From an uncultured Clostridia bacterium (GTDB taxonomy: Bacteria > Bacillota > Clostridia > UBA1381), in NCBI GenBank assembly GCA_944390495.1, contig CALXQE010000069.1:1-36139 (forward strand): a stretch of 36,139 bases of DNA, written 5' to 3'. Shown piece by piece: positions 5,585 to 13,503 of this stretch (position 1 is its first letter; every line of letters starts with the position of its first letter). The translations under genes and the position numbers were made by a program. The notes under the pieces were generated by a model. It was not told where the DNA came from. It made no database searches and was given only the letters and a program-made list of their open reading frames with translations.

Positions 5585-7051
5585 ATGAATTCAGAAAAAA
5601 AATATAATCAACGCAGAGCACCTATTTATGAGGCTTTGCAGCAATTTCGTCAAATGCGTGTTGTTCCCTTTGATGTTCCCGGTCACAAGCATGGCAGAGG
5701 TAACCCTGAACTTACAGCATTTTTAGGTGAACAATGTGTCAGTATTGATGTAAACAGTATGAAACCGCTGGACAATCTTTGTCACCCTGTGTCTGTAATT
5801 AAAGAAGCTGAGGAATTAGCCGCTGATGCCTTTGGAGCATCACACGCTTTTTTGATGGTAGGCGGAACAACAAGTTCTGTTCAAACTATGATTTTATCCA
5901 CATGTAAAAGAGGTGATAAAATCATTCTTCCACGTAATGTACACAGAAGTGTTATTAATGCACTTGTCCTTTGCGGTGCTATTCCTATATATGTTAATCC
6001 AGAAGTTGATGTTAAGCTTGGTATATCACTCGGAATGAAGCGTGAGCAGGTTGCAAAAGCAATAAATGAAAATCCTGATGCAGTGGCTGTTTTAGTTAAT
6101 AATCCGACTTATTACGGAATATGCAGTGACCTTAAAGAAATAGTCAAAATGGCACATAATGCAAATATGTATTGTTTAGTTGACGAAGCACACGGCACAC
6201 ACTTTTATTTTGGAGATAATATGCCGATTTCTGCAATGGCGGCAGGTGCTGATATGGCGTCTGTATCAATGCACAAAAGCGGAGGAAGCTTAACGCAGTC
6301 AAGCTTACTTTTGACAGGTCCCAATATTCACCAGGGACACGTTAGGCAAATCATTAACCTTACTCAAACCACTTCCGGAAGTTATTTATTAATGTCAAGT
6401 CTTGATATAAGCCGAAGAAACTTAGCAAGAAGAGGTAAAGAGATTTTTGCAAAGGTTATTGAAATGGCAGACTATGCACGTGAAGAAATAAATGCCATAG
6501 GCGGTTATTATGCCTTTGGACGTGAACTTATAAATAACGACTCAATATTCGATTTTGACGCAACAAAACTAAGTGTTCATACAAGGGATATAGGTCTTGC
6601 AGGTATTGAAGTTTATGACCTTTTACGTGACGAATACGACATTCAAATTGAATTTGGTGATATAGGAAACATTTTGGCATACCTATCTATCGGTGACAGA
6701 ATGCAGGAGCTTGAAAGACTTGTAAGTGCATTGGCAGAAATAAGACGCAGATACCAAAAGACAAGTAAAGGTCTTTTAAGTCAGGAATATCTACCTCCCG
6801 AAGTTGTGATAAGTCCTCAGGAAGCATTTTACGCTAAAAAGAAAAGTCTGCCCCTTGAAGAAAGTATCGGTTGTGTATGTAGCGAGTTTATTATGTGCTA
6901 TCCACCCGGAATACCTATTTTAGCACCCGGCGAAAGAATTACTAACGATATTATACAGTATATTGAATACGCAAAGGCTAAGGGCTGTTCTATGACAGGT
7001 CCTGAAGACCCTGATATTTTGTATATAAATGTATTAGACACGGAGGTATAA
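5585..7051 (+). CDS. speA: Arginine decarboxylase (Orn/Lys/Arg decarboxylase, fold I)
   Basis: 488 aa. A PLP enzyme that converts arginine to agmatine and CO2, first step of the operon's pathway. PLP lysine K231 lies in SVSMHKSGGS; VPFDVPGHKHG near the N-terminus, LVDEAHGTH and the C-terminal ECYPPG-like MCYPPGIPILAPGE are typical of the family. Length matches Bacillus-type SpeA (about 490 aa). The ATG at 5585 is chosen because GAGGTG precedes it; a longer frame from 5522 would begin inside the terminator hairpin. A lysine or ornithine substrate cannot be excluded by sequence, but the agmatinase downstream points to arginine. Confidence 0.92.
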   Translation: MNSEKKYNQRRAPIYEALQQFRQMRVVPFDVPGHKHGRGNPELTAFLGEQCVSIDVNSMKPLDNLCHPVSVIKEAEELAADAFGASHAFLMVGGTTSSVQTMILSTCKRGDKIILPRNVHRSVINALVLCGAIPIYVNPEVDVKLGISLGMKREQVAKAINENPDAVAVLVNNPTYYGICSDLKEIVKMAHNANMYCLVDEAHGTHFYFGDNMPISAMAAGADMASVSMHKSGGSLTQSSLLLTGPNIHQGHVRQIINLTQTTSGSYLLMSSLDISRRNLARRGKEIFAKVIEMADYAREEINAIGGYYAFGRELINNDSIFDFDATKLSVHTRDIGLAGIEVYDLLRDEYDIQIEFGDIGNILAYLSIGDRMQELERLVSALAEIRRRYQKTSKGLLSQEYLPPEVVISPQEAFYAKKKSLPLEESIGCVCSEFIMCYPPGIPILAPGERITNDIIQYIEYAKAKGCSMTGPEDPDILYINVLDTEV

Positions 7052-7053
7052 AA

Positions 7054-7905
7054 ATGGAATTATGGTTTAGTGAGTTTCACGCTCCCGATGTAAAACATAG
7101 CATCAGAATAAATCGACATCTGTATTCACAAAAAAGCAATTACCAGCAGATAGATATATTTGATACTCCTGAGTTTGGACGTGTTCTTACACTTGACGGA
7201 AATGTAATGCTTACAGAGCGTGACGAATTTATATATGACGAAATGATTACCCATGTACCTATGTCTGTACATCCAAATATCAGAGATGTATTGGTAATCG
7301 GAGCAGGTGACGGCGGTGTTGTCAAAGAGCTTACCAGATACGATACCATTGAACAAATTGACCTTGTTGAAATGGATCCCCTTGTAATAGAAGCCTGCCG
7401 TATATATCTTCCGGAAAATGCCTGCCGACTTGACGATGAGCGTGTTCATATATATTACGACAACGCACTTCGTTTTATAAGAAAACGCCACTGTGCATAC
7501 GATTTAATCATTGTAGATTCAACAGATCCATTCGGTCCTTCAGAAGGTTACTTTACACGTGAATTTTACGGTATATGTTATAACGCACTTCGTGACGACG
7601 GAATAATGGTAAATCAGCAGGGCAGTCCATTTTATAAACAAGACGCTGAGGCAATGCAAAGAAGTCACCAGCGAATTGTAAATACATTTCCAATAAGCCG
7701 TGTATATCAGGCACATATACCCACGTATGCAGCAGGTTACTGGCTTTTTGGATTTGCAAGTAAAAAATTTCATCCCCTTGATGATTTTGATGCAGCCGCA
7801 TGGAATAAACTAAATCTTGAAACAAAATATTATACCACAAGACTTCATATAGGTTCCTTTTACTTGCCGGCATTTCTTGAAAAGATGTTAGAGGAGGTAG
7901 AGTAA
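7054..7905 (+). CDS. speE: Spermidine synthase-family aminopropyltransferase
   Basis: 283 aa. A Rossmann-fold aminopropyltransferase: VLVIGAGDGGVVKEL binds the nucleotide cofactor, and VDSTDPFGPSEGYF carries the catalytic aspartate region (D155, D158). ELWFSE at the N-terminus and DGNVMLTERDEF are family hallmarks. SpeE normally transfers aminopropyl from decarboxylated AdoMet to putrescine, but no AdoMet decarboxylase (speD) gene is in the window. The start follows GGAGGT and lies 2 nt after the speA stop. Confidence 0.9.
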   Translation: MELWFSEFHAPDVKHSIRINRHLYSQKSNYQQIDIFDTPEFGRVLTLDGNVMLTERDEFIYDEMITHVPMSVHPNIRDVLVIGAGDGGVVKELTRYDTIEQIDLVEMDPLVIEACRIYLPENACRLDDERVHIYYDNALRFIRKRHCAYDLIIVDSTDPFGPSEGYFTREFYGICYNALRDDGIMVNQQGSPFYKQDAEAMQRSHQRIVNTFPISRVYQAHIPTYAAGYWLFGFASKKFHPLDDFDAAAWNKLNLETKYYTTRLHIGSFYLPAFLEKMLEEVE

Positions 7906-7906
7906 A

Positions 7907-8770
7907 ATGAAACCAAACATAGAAACTTTTATAGGCTGTGAGTCAAATTACGACGAATCAAAAATAGTAATATTCGGTGCACCATTTGACAGCACAACAA
8001 GTTTTAGACCCGGTGCAAGATTCGGTCCGTCAGCTATAAGGCACGAAAGTTTCGGTCTTGAAACATACAGCCCGTATCAGGATATGGATTTAACTGATTA
8101 TAAAATATTTGACAGCGGTGATTTAGAGCTGTGTTTCGGAGATACAGAAAGCGTCATTTCTGACATAGAAAACCACACAAAAACAATATTAAAAGACGGG
8201 AAATTCCCGTTTTTAATCGGCGGCGAACATCTTGTTACCCTTGGTGCATTTAAAGCCGTTTTTGATAAATACCCAAATGTTCACATTATACATTTTGATG
8301 CACACGCTGATTTAAGAGATGACTATTTAGGTGCAAAGCTAAGTCATGCCTGTGTTATAAGGCGTTGTCATGATTTAGTCGGTGACGGCAGAATACATCA
8401 ATTCTGTATCAGAAGCGGTGACAGAGAGGAATTTAAGTTTGCAAAGGAACACACCTGCATACAAAAGTTTAATTTTGACGGTCTTTGTGAGCTGATAACC
8501 GAACTTAACAAAACAAACACACCAATATATTTTACAGTAGATTTAGACTGCCTTGACCCGTCAGTATTTCCCGGAACAGGTACTCCGGAAGCAGGCGGAG
8601 TAACATTTACGGAGCTTTTAAATGCCATAATGACTGTCTGCACAGGAAATGTAGTCGGCAGTGATATAAACGAACTTGCACCGATGCTTGATACGAGCGG
8701 TGCGTCAACAGCTATGGCTTGTAAAGTTTTAAGAGAATTTATATTAGCATTAAATAAAAAGGAGAAGTAA
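7907..8770 (+). CDS. speB: Agmatinase (ureohydrolase)
   Basis: 287 aa. Hydrolyses agmatine to putrescine and urea, using a dinuclear Mn centre. The ureohydrolase metal motifs are complete: IGGEHLVTLGA, HFDAHADLRDD, and FTVDLDCLDPSVFPGTGTPE. DSTTSFRPGARFGPSAIRHE is the standard N-terminal block. Start is 1 nt after the speE stop with GAGGAGG upstream. Agmatinase is preferred over arginase because of the arginine decarboxylase in the same operon. Aminopropylagmatine as a substrate is also possible given the neighbouring speE. Confidence 0.92.
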   Translation: MKPNIETFIGCESNYDESKIVIFGAPFDSTTSFRPGARFGPSAIRHESFGLETYSPYQDMDLTDYKIFDSGDLELCFGDTESVISDIENHTKTILKDGKFPFLIGGEHLVTLGAFKAVFDKYPNVHIIHFDAHADLRDDYLGAKLSHACVIRRCHDLVGDGRIHQFCIRSGDREEFKFAKEHTCIQKFNFDGLCELITELNKTNTPIYFTVDLDCLDPSVFPGTGTPEAGGVTFTELLNAIMTVCTGNVVGSDINELAPMLDTSGASTAMACKVLREFILALNKKEK

Positions 8771-8771
8771 A

Positions 8772-10031
8772 ATGAGTAGAGTATTGATTATCGGCTGCGG
8801 AGGTGTTGCCTCTGTTGCTATCAGAAAATGCTGTCAGTTAAGTGATGTATTCACAGAAATTTGTATTGCCAGCAGAACAAAGGAAAAATGCGATAAACTC
8901 GCAAACAGCCTTAATGGAAAAACTGCAACAAAAATTACAACAGCACAGGTAGATGCTGATAATAAAGATGAACTTGTTACTCTTATTAAAAGTTATTCAC
9001 CTGACCTTGTAATGAATATTGCTCTTCCCTATCAGGACTTAACTATTATGGATGCTTGTCTTGAATGCGGTGTAAATTATATGGACACTGCAAACTATGA
9101 GCCTGAAGATACAGACGATCCGGCATGGCGTGAAATTTACGAAAAACGCTGCAAGGAAAAAGGATTTTCAGCATACTTTGATTACAGCTGGCAGTGGGCA
9201 TACCGTGAAAAATTTGAAAAAGCCGGTCTTACAGCACTTCTTGGCTGCGGATTTGACCCGGGTGTTACACAGGCATATTGTGCATACGCAAAAAAACACA
9301 AATTTGACACAATAGATACTATCGACATTCTTGACTGCAACGGCGGTGACCATGGTTATCCATTTGCCACAAACTTTAACCCTGAAGTTAATCTTCGTGA
9401 AGTATCTGCTCCCGGAAGTTACTGGGAAGACGGAAAATGGATTGAAATTCCTGCAATGAGCATTAAAAGAGAATACAACTTTGATGAAGTTGGTATGAAA
9501 GATATGTACCTTCTTCATCACGAAGAAATTGAATCAATAGCTTTAAATATGCCTGAGGTAAAACGTATTCGTTTCTTTATGACATTCGGTCAAAGTTATT
9601 TAACTCACATGAATTGTCTTGAAAATGTGGGTATGCTTTCAACTACACCTGTTATGTATGAAGGTCATGAAATCGTGCCGATTAAGTTTCTTAAAGAGCT
9701 TCTTCCGGACCCTGCTACTCTTGGACCTCGTACAAAGGGTAAAACTAATATTGGATGTATATTTACAGGTAAAAAAGACGGTAAAGATAAGACATACTAC
9801 ATTTATAATGTTTGTGACCATGAAGAATGTTACAAGGAAGTAGAAAGTCAGGCTGTAAGCTATACAACAGGTGTTCCTGCAATGTGCGGTGCATTAATGC
9901 TTCTTACAGGTAAATGGAATAAGGCAGGAGTTTATACAGTTGAAGAGTTTGACCCGGACCCGTTCATTGATGCTCTTAACAAATACGGACTTCCATGCCG
10001 TGAAAACCATAATCCTGTTTTAGTAGATTAA
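8772..10031 (+). CDS. Carboxynorspermidine/carboxyspermidine dehydrogenase
   Basis: 419 aa, saccharopine dehydrogenase-like fold. RVLIIGCGGVASVAIRKC is the N-terminal NAD(P)-binding motif; NYMDTANYEPEDTDDPAWRE and LGCGFDPGVTQAYCAYA are typical of this family. It reductively condenses putrescine (or diaminopropane) with aspartate semialdehyde to carboxyspermidine (or carboxynorspermidine). It starts 1 nt after the speB stop behind AAAAGGAG, and its stop overlaps the nspC start as TAATG. With agmatinase upstream, putrescine and thus carboxyspermidine is the likely route. Confidence 0.9.
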   Translation: MSRVLIIGCGGVASVAIRKCCQLSDVFTEICIASRTKEKCDKLANSLNGKTATKITTAQVDADNKDELVTLIKSYSPDLVMNIALPYQDLTIMDACLECGVNYMDTANYEPEDTDDPAWREIYEKRCKEKGFSAYFDYSWQWAYREKFEKAGLTALLGCGFDPGVTQAYCAYAKKHKFDTIDTIDILDCNGGDHGYPFATNFNPEVNLREVSAPGSYWEDGKWIEIPAMSIKREYNFDEVGMKDMYLLHHEEIESIALNMPEVKRIRFFMTFGQSYLTHMNCLENVGMLSTTPVMYEGHEIVPIKFLKELLPDPATLGPRTKGKTNIGCIFTGKKDGKDKTYYIYNVCDHEECYKEVESQAVSYTTGVPAMCGALMLLTGKWNKAGVYTVEEFDPDPFIDALNKYGLPCRENHNPVLVD

Positions 10032-11233
10032 TGAGTACTATTAATAACGTTTCTCCTGTATTTAACGGGTTACATGGGAAGAAACCGGAGGAACTTTTTT
10101 CAAAAATACCGACACCTTGTTACATTATTGACGAAAACCAACTTATACGCAACTGCGAAATTTTATCAAGCTTAATGGCTGATACGGGCTGCAAAATACT
10201 TCTTGCTCAAAAAGCATTTTCAAACTATGACTTCTACCCTCTTATATCAAAGTACCTTACAGGAACAGAGGCAAGCGGACTTTATGAATCAAGGCTTGGT
10301 GCTGAAAAAATGCCCGGCAAAGAAGTACATGTATTTTGCGGTGCGTACAGAGAAGATGAATTTGACGATGTATTAAAATATGCTGACCATATAGTATTTA
10401 ACTCACCTAATCAGCTTAAAAAATACGGTTTTACAGCAAAGAAGGTCGGTAAAAGTATAGGTCTGCGTATAAATCCCCAATGCTCAACTCAAGACGGACA
10501 TGACATTTACGACCCATGCAGTGACGGCAGCAGGCTTGGCACTACACGTGACGTATGGAACACAGAAATGACAGAGGAACTTACTGATTTGCTTGACGGA
10601 CTACATTTCCATACACTTTGTGAGCAAAATGCCGATGCCCTTGACATAACTTTAAAAGCCGTTGAAGAAAAGTTCGGTGATGTTTTACCTAACATGAAGT
10701 GGATAAATTTCGGCGGCGGTCATCATATAACGAAAATTGATTATGATATAGAGCTTTTAAAGAAAAATATTACCTATGCACAAGATAAATGGAATGTAGA
10801 GGTTTATTTAGAACCGGGAGAAGCCGTGGCACTAAATGCCGGCTATTTGGCAAGCAGGGTTTTAGATATTGTTACAAATAATAATACTAAAATAGCTGTT
10901 TTAGACGCAAGTGCTGCATGCCACATGCCGGACGTCATAGAAATGCCCTACACTCCGCCTATATACGGTACAGATAATTCATTTTCAAACACCTACCGTC
11001 TTGCAGGTCCAACGTGTCTTGCAGGTGATGTTATAGGTGACTATTCCTTTGACCGTAAGTTAAAGGAAAATGATTTGATTTTATTTGGTGATATGGCAAT
11101 ATACACCACATGTAAAAATAATACCTTTAACGGAATGCCGCTGCCGAATATATGGAAATACGGTAAAGACGGCACTCTTACACAACTTACATCTTTTGGA
11201 TATAAAGACTTTGAATATCGTCTTGGCAAATAG
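10031..11233 (+). CDS. nspC: Carboxynorspermidine/carboxyspermidine decarboxylase
   Basis: 400 aa. A fold III PLP decarboxylase related to alanine racemase and LysA: PTPCYIIDENQL near the N-terminus, PLP lysine K61 in LLAQKAFS, HFHTLCEQNADAL, the glycine-rich KWINFGGGHHITK, and CLAGDVIGDYSF near the active site. It releases CO2 from carboxyspermidine to give spermidine, completing a pathway that needs no AdoMet. The ATG shares a base with the previous stop (TAATG), so translation is coupled. Confidence 0.92.
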   Translation: MSTINNVSPVFNGLHGKKPEELFSKIPTPCYIIDENQLIRNCEILSSLMADTGCKILLAQKAFSNYDFYPLISKYLTGTEASGLYESRLGAEKMPGKEVHVFCGAYREDEFDDVLKYADHIVFNSPNQLKKYGFTAKKVGKSIGLRINPQCSTQDGHDIYDPCSDGSRLGTTRDVWNTEMTEELTDLLDGLHFHTLCEQNADALDITLKAVEEKFGDVLPNMKWINFGGGHHITKIDYDIELLKKNITYAQDKWNVEVYLEPGEAVALNAGYLASRVLDIVTNNNTKIAVLDASAACHMPDVIEMPYTPPIYGTDNSFSNTYRLAGPTCLAGDVIGDYSFDRKLKENDLILFGDMAIYTTCKNNTFNGMPLPNIWKYGKDGTLTQLTSFGYKDFEYRLGK

Positions 11234-11235
11234 AC

Positions 11236-11269
11236 AAAAATACCGACTTAATTTAAGTCGGTATTTTTT
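11236..11269 (+). terminator. Terminator of the polyamine operon
   Basis: ATACCGACTT pairs with AAGTCGGTAT, flanked by A and T runs, starting 3 nt after the nspC stop. Confidence 0.9.
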
Positions 11270-11278
11270 ATTGTTAAT

Positions 11279-11330
11279 AGTTGCATGTGCAACTGTTTTA
11301 TGATACAATATAGTTGCGTATGCAACTATA
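11279..11330 (+). promoter_or_regulatory. Promoter with two MarR-type palindromic operators
   Basis: Promoter TTGCAT (11281-11286), 17-nt spacer, TACAAT (11304-11309). Operator 1, AGTTGCATGTGCAACT (11279-11294), covers the -35. Operator 2 (11309-11330; arms TATAGTTGC and GCAACTATA) covers the start site. The centres are 33 bp apart, about three helical turns. The shared half-site GTTGC/GCAAC points to autoregulation by the MarR protein directly downstream, which would also control the exporter. Confidence 0.8.
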
Positions 11331-11349
11331 TTAAAAGGAGGCAATAATA

Positions 11350-11799
11350 TTGGATTCACTTATGAAATATATTAACCGAATTCATCGCTGCGGCGGTCAA
11401 TACAGAAGTATGAGGCTTCCAAAGTCAGAACTTAGTCCGCATCAGCATATTTATATCTTCCACATATGCCGTAATCCAGGCATATCTCAGTATGAACTTT
11501 CTAAACGTATATGTATAAATAAAAGCAATGTAACACGTCAGCTAAGCATTCTCGAAAAAAACGGGTACATTATACGTCAAAGCGATGAAAATGACCATCG
11601 TATAATGCGTGTTTTCCCTACCGATACGGCAAAAAATCTTTATCCTGATGTGCTGCGTATTATGACAGAGTGGAATAACCTTTTATTAGCAGAACTTTCA
11701 GATTTGGAAAAGGAACAATTCATAACACTCCTTGAACGTCTTACAAACAAGGCCATTGCTGCAATCAGCATAGATAATTCAAAGGAGGTTAATCAATGA
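11350..11799 (+). CDS. MarR-family transcriptional regulator
   Basis: 149 aa winged-helix repressor. NPGISQYELSKRICINKSNV then TRQLSILEKNGYIIRQSDEN is the recognition helix and wing (about 45-80). I choose the TTG start at 11350 because AGGAGG ends 8 nt upstream; the ATG at 11362 is too far from it. The stop overlaps the next ATG (ATGA). Such regulators sense small lipophilic compounds and release exporter operons. Two palindromes in its own promoter fit autoregulation. Confidence 0.9.
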   Translation: MDSLMKYINRIHRCGGQYRSMRLPKSELSPHQHIYIFHICRNPGISQYELSKRICINKSNVTRQLSILEKNGYIIRQSDENDHRIMRVFPTDTAKNLYPDVLRIMTEWNNLLLAELSDLEKEQFITLLERLTNKAIAAISIDNSKEVNQ

Positions 11800-13463
11800 A
11801 ACAAATATTTTCCCAATATTTAAGACCTTACATACCGCGTATGACGATAGGTCTTATAATAAAATTTATAGGTACCATAATGGATTTACTTCTTCCATGG
11901 ATTTTGTCATATCTAATTGACGATGTTGTACCTAAAGGAAGCATGCCTCTTATACTTTGGTGGGGATTTGCGATGATGATATGTGCCGCCGTAGCACTTA
12001 TCACAAACATTCTCGCAAACCGTATGGCTTCACGTGTTGCACAGCTTACTACAAAATCTCTGCGTCACGACCTATTCACAAAAATATCAAACCTATCATG
12101 TAGGCAGGTTGACCGTTTTACTGTTCCGTCACTTGAATCACGACTTACAACCGATACATACAATCTTCATCAAATGATAGGAATGATGCAAAGACTTGGT
12201 ATTCGTGCCCCTATTCTCCTTCTTGGAGGTGTATGTATAACATTAGCATTAGAACCTGCATTGGCATTAGTTCTTATTGCCACAATGCCGCTTCTGGGCG
12301 GACTTATTTTCTACATATCCCGTAAGGGAATACCTTTATACACAAGTCTTCAAGAAGGTATAGATATAATGGTACGTACCGTACGTGAAAATGTAACCGG
12401 TATTCGTGTTATTAAGGCATTATCGAAAAGTGAATATGAATGTAATCGTTTTTCCCGTGTCAATGAAGACGTTGTCCGACGTGAAAAAAAGGCCGGTATC
12501 ACAATGGCACTTACTAATCCTATAATGAATTTAATGCTAAATGTCGGGCTTACTTTAGTAATCATTGTAGGTGCATTTCGTGTAAATGAAGGCCTTACAC
12601 AGCCAGGTAAAATACTTGCATTTTTGACGTACTTTACCATTATTTTAAATGCACTTATGTCTATTAACCGTATGTTTATGATGTATTCAAAAGGTAGTGC
12701 CTCAGCGAAACGAATCACAGAGGTGTTAAATGCAGAGGATAATCTTTCTATACAGCAAGGCTTTAGCAAAAAACAGGAAAATGATTATATTGTATTTGAC
12801 CATGTATCATTTTCATATCAAAAGGTTGAGGACAATTTAACTGATATTTCATTCACCTTAAAAAAAGGCGAAACCCTTGGAATTATAGGTGCAACAGGAA
12901 GCGGAAAAAGTACCATTGCAAACCTTCTTATGCGTCTTTATGACCCTGACAGCGGCGAAATACGAATAGGCGGCAGAAATATTAAAACTATACCTTTTGA
13001 TGAGCTTCATCAAATGTTTGGAGTAGTATTTCAAGGTGATATTCTTTTCGGCGATACTATTAAAGAAAATATAGACTTTGGACGCAGACTTTCACTTAAT
13101 CAAATAAGTGACGCTGCAAAATATGCTCAGGCACAGGAATTTATTGACTCCCTTAATGAAGGATTAGACTATCGTCTTACAGCAAAAGCCACCAATCTTA
13201 GCGGCGGACAAAAACAAAGGGTTCTTATTGCAAGGGCATTGGCAGCACATCCTGACATTTTAATATTAGATGACTCTTCAAGTGCCCTTGATTACCGTAC
13301 TGATGCCAAATTACGTTCGGCACTTCGCGAAAAATTTAAAGATACAACAACTATTGTAGTTGCACAGCGTATAAGCTCCGTAATGCAGGCTAATCATATT
13401 CTCGTTTTAGATGAAGGATGCGTTGTAGGATATGGCACACACGAAGAATTAATGGAAAATTGA
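11796..13463 (+). CDS. Heterodimeric ABC exporter, degenerate-site subunit (C-terminally trimmed)
   Basis: 555 aa: six-helix membrane domain (about 1-320), then an ATPase. Walker A GATGSGKST, signature LSGGQKQR, Walker B ILILDDSSSALD. The catalytic glutamate is aspartate (D493) and the switch histidine is glutamine (Q524, VAQRISS), as in the non-hydrolysing partner of BmrCD or TM287/288-type exporters. Oddity: the TGA stop is followed in frame by 17 sense codons (SLYREIGNSQ...) before a TAA at 13515-13517, the usual C-terminal end of this family, so the last 18 or so residues have been lost by a nonsense change. A drug or lipid-like substrate is likely. Confidence 0.9.
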   Translation: MKQIFSQYLRPYIPRMTIGLIIKFIGTIMDLLLPWILSYLIDDVVPKGSMPLILWWGFAMMICAAVALITNILANRMASRVAQLTTKSLRHDLFTKISNLSCRQVDRFTVPSLESRLTTDTYNLHQMIGMMQRLGIRAPILLLGGVCITLALEPALALVLIATMPLLGGLIFYISRKGIPLYTSLQEGIDIMVRTVRENVTGIRVIKALSKSEYECNRFSRVNEDVVRREKKAGITMALTNPIMNLMLNVGLTLVIIVGAFRVNEGLTQPGKILAFLTYFTIILNALMSINRMFMMYSKGSASAKRITEVLNAEDNLSIQQGFSKKQENDYIVFDHVSFSYQKVEDNLTDISFTLKKGETLGIIGATGSGKSTIANLLMRLYDPDSGEIRIGGRNIKTIPFDELHQMFGVVFQGDILFGDTIKENIDFGRRLSLNQISDAAKYAQAQEFIDSLNEGLDYRLTAKATNLSGGQKQRVLIARALAAHPDILILDDSSSALDYRTDAKLRSALREKFKDTTTIVVAQRISSVMQANHILVLDEGCVVGYGTHEELMEN

Positions 13464-13503
13464 AGTTTATATCGTGAAATAGGAAATTCTCAAATAGGAG
13501 GTA

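Noticed and set aside
7126..7491. A 121-aa leftward frame inside speE
   Set aside because: It is a shadow of speE in another frame, with no ribosome binding site; the same applies to the leftward frames inside speB, the dehydrogenase and the ABC exporter genes.
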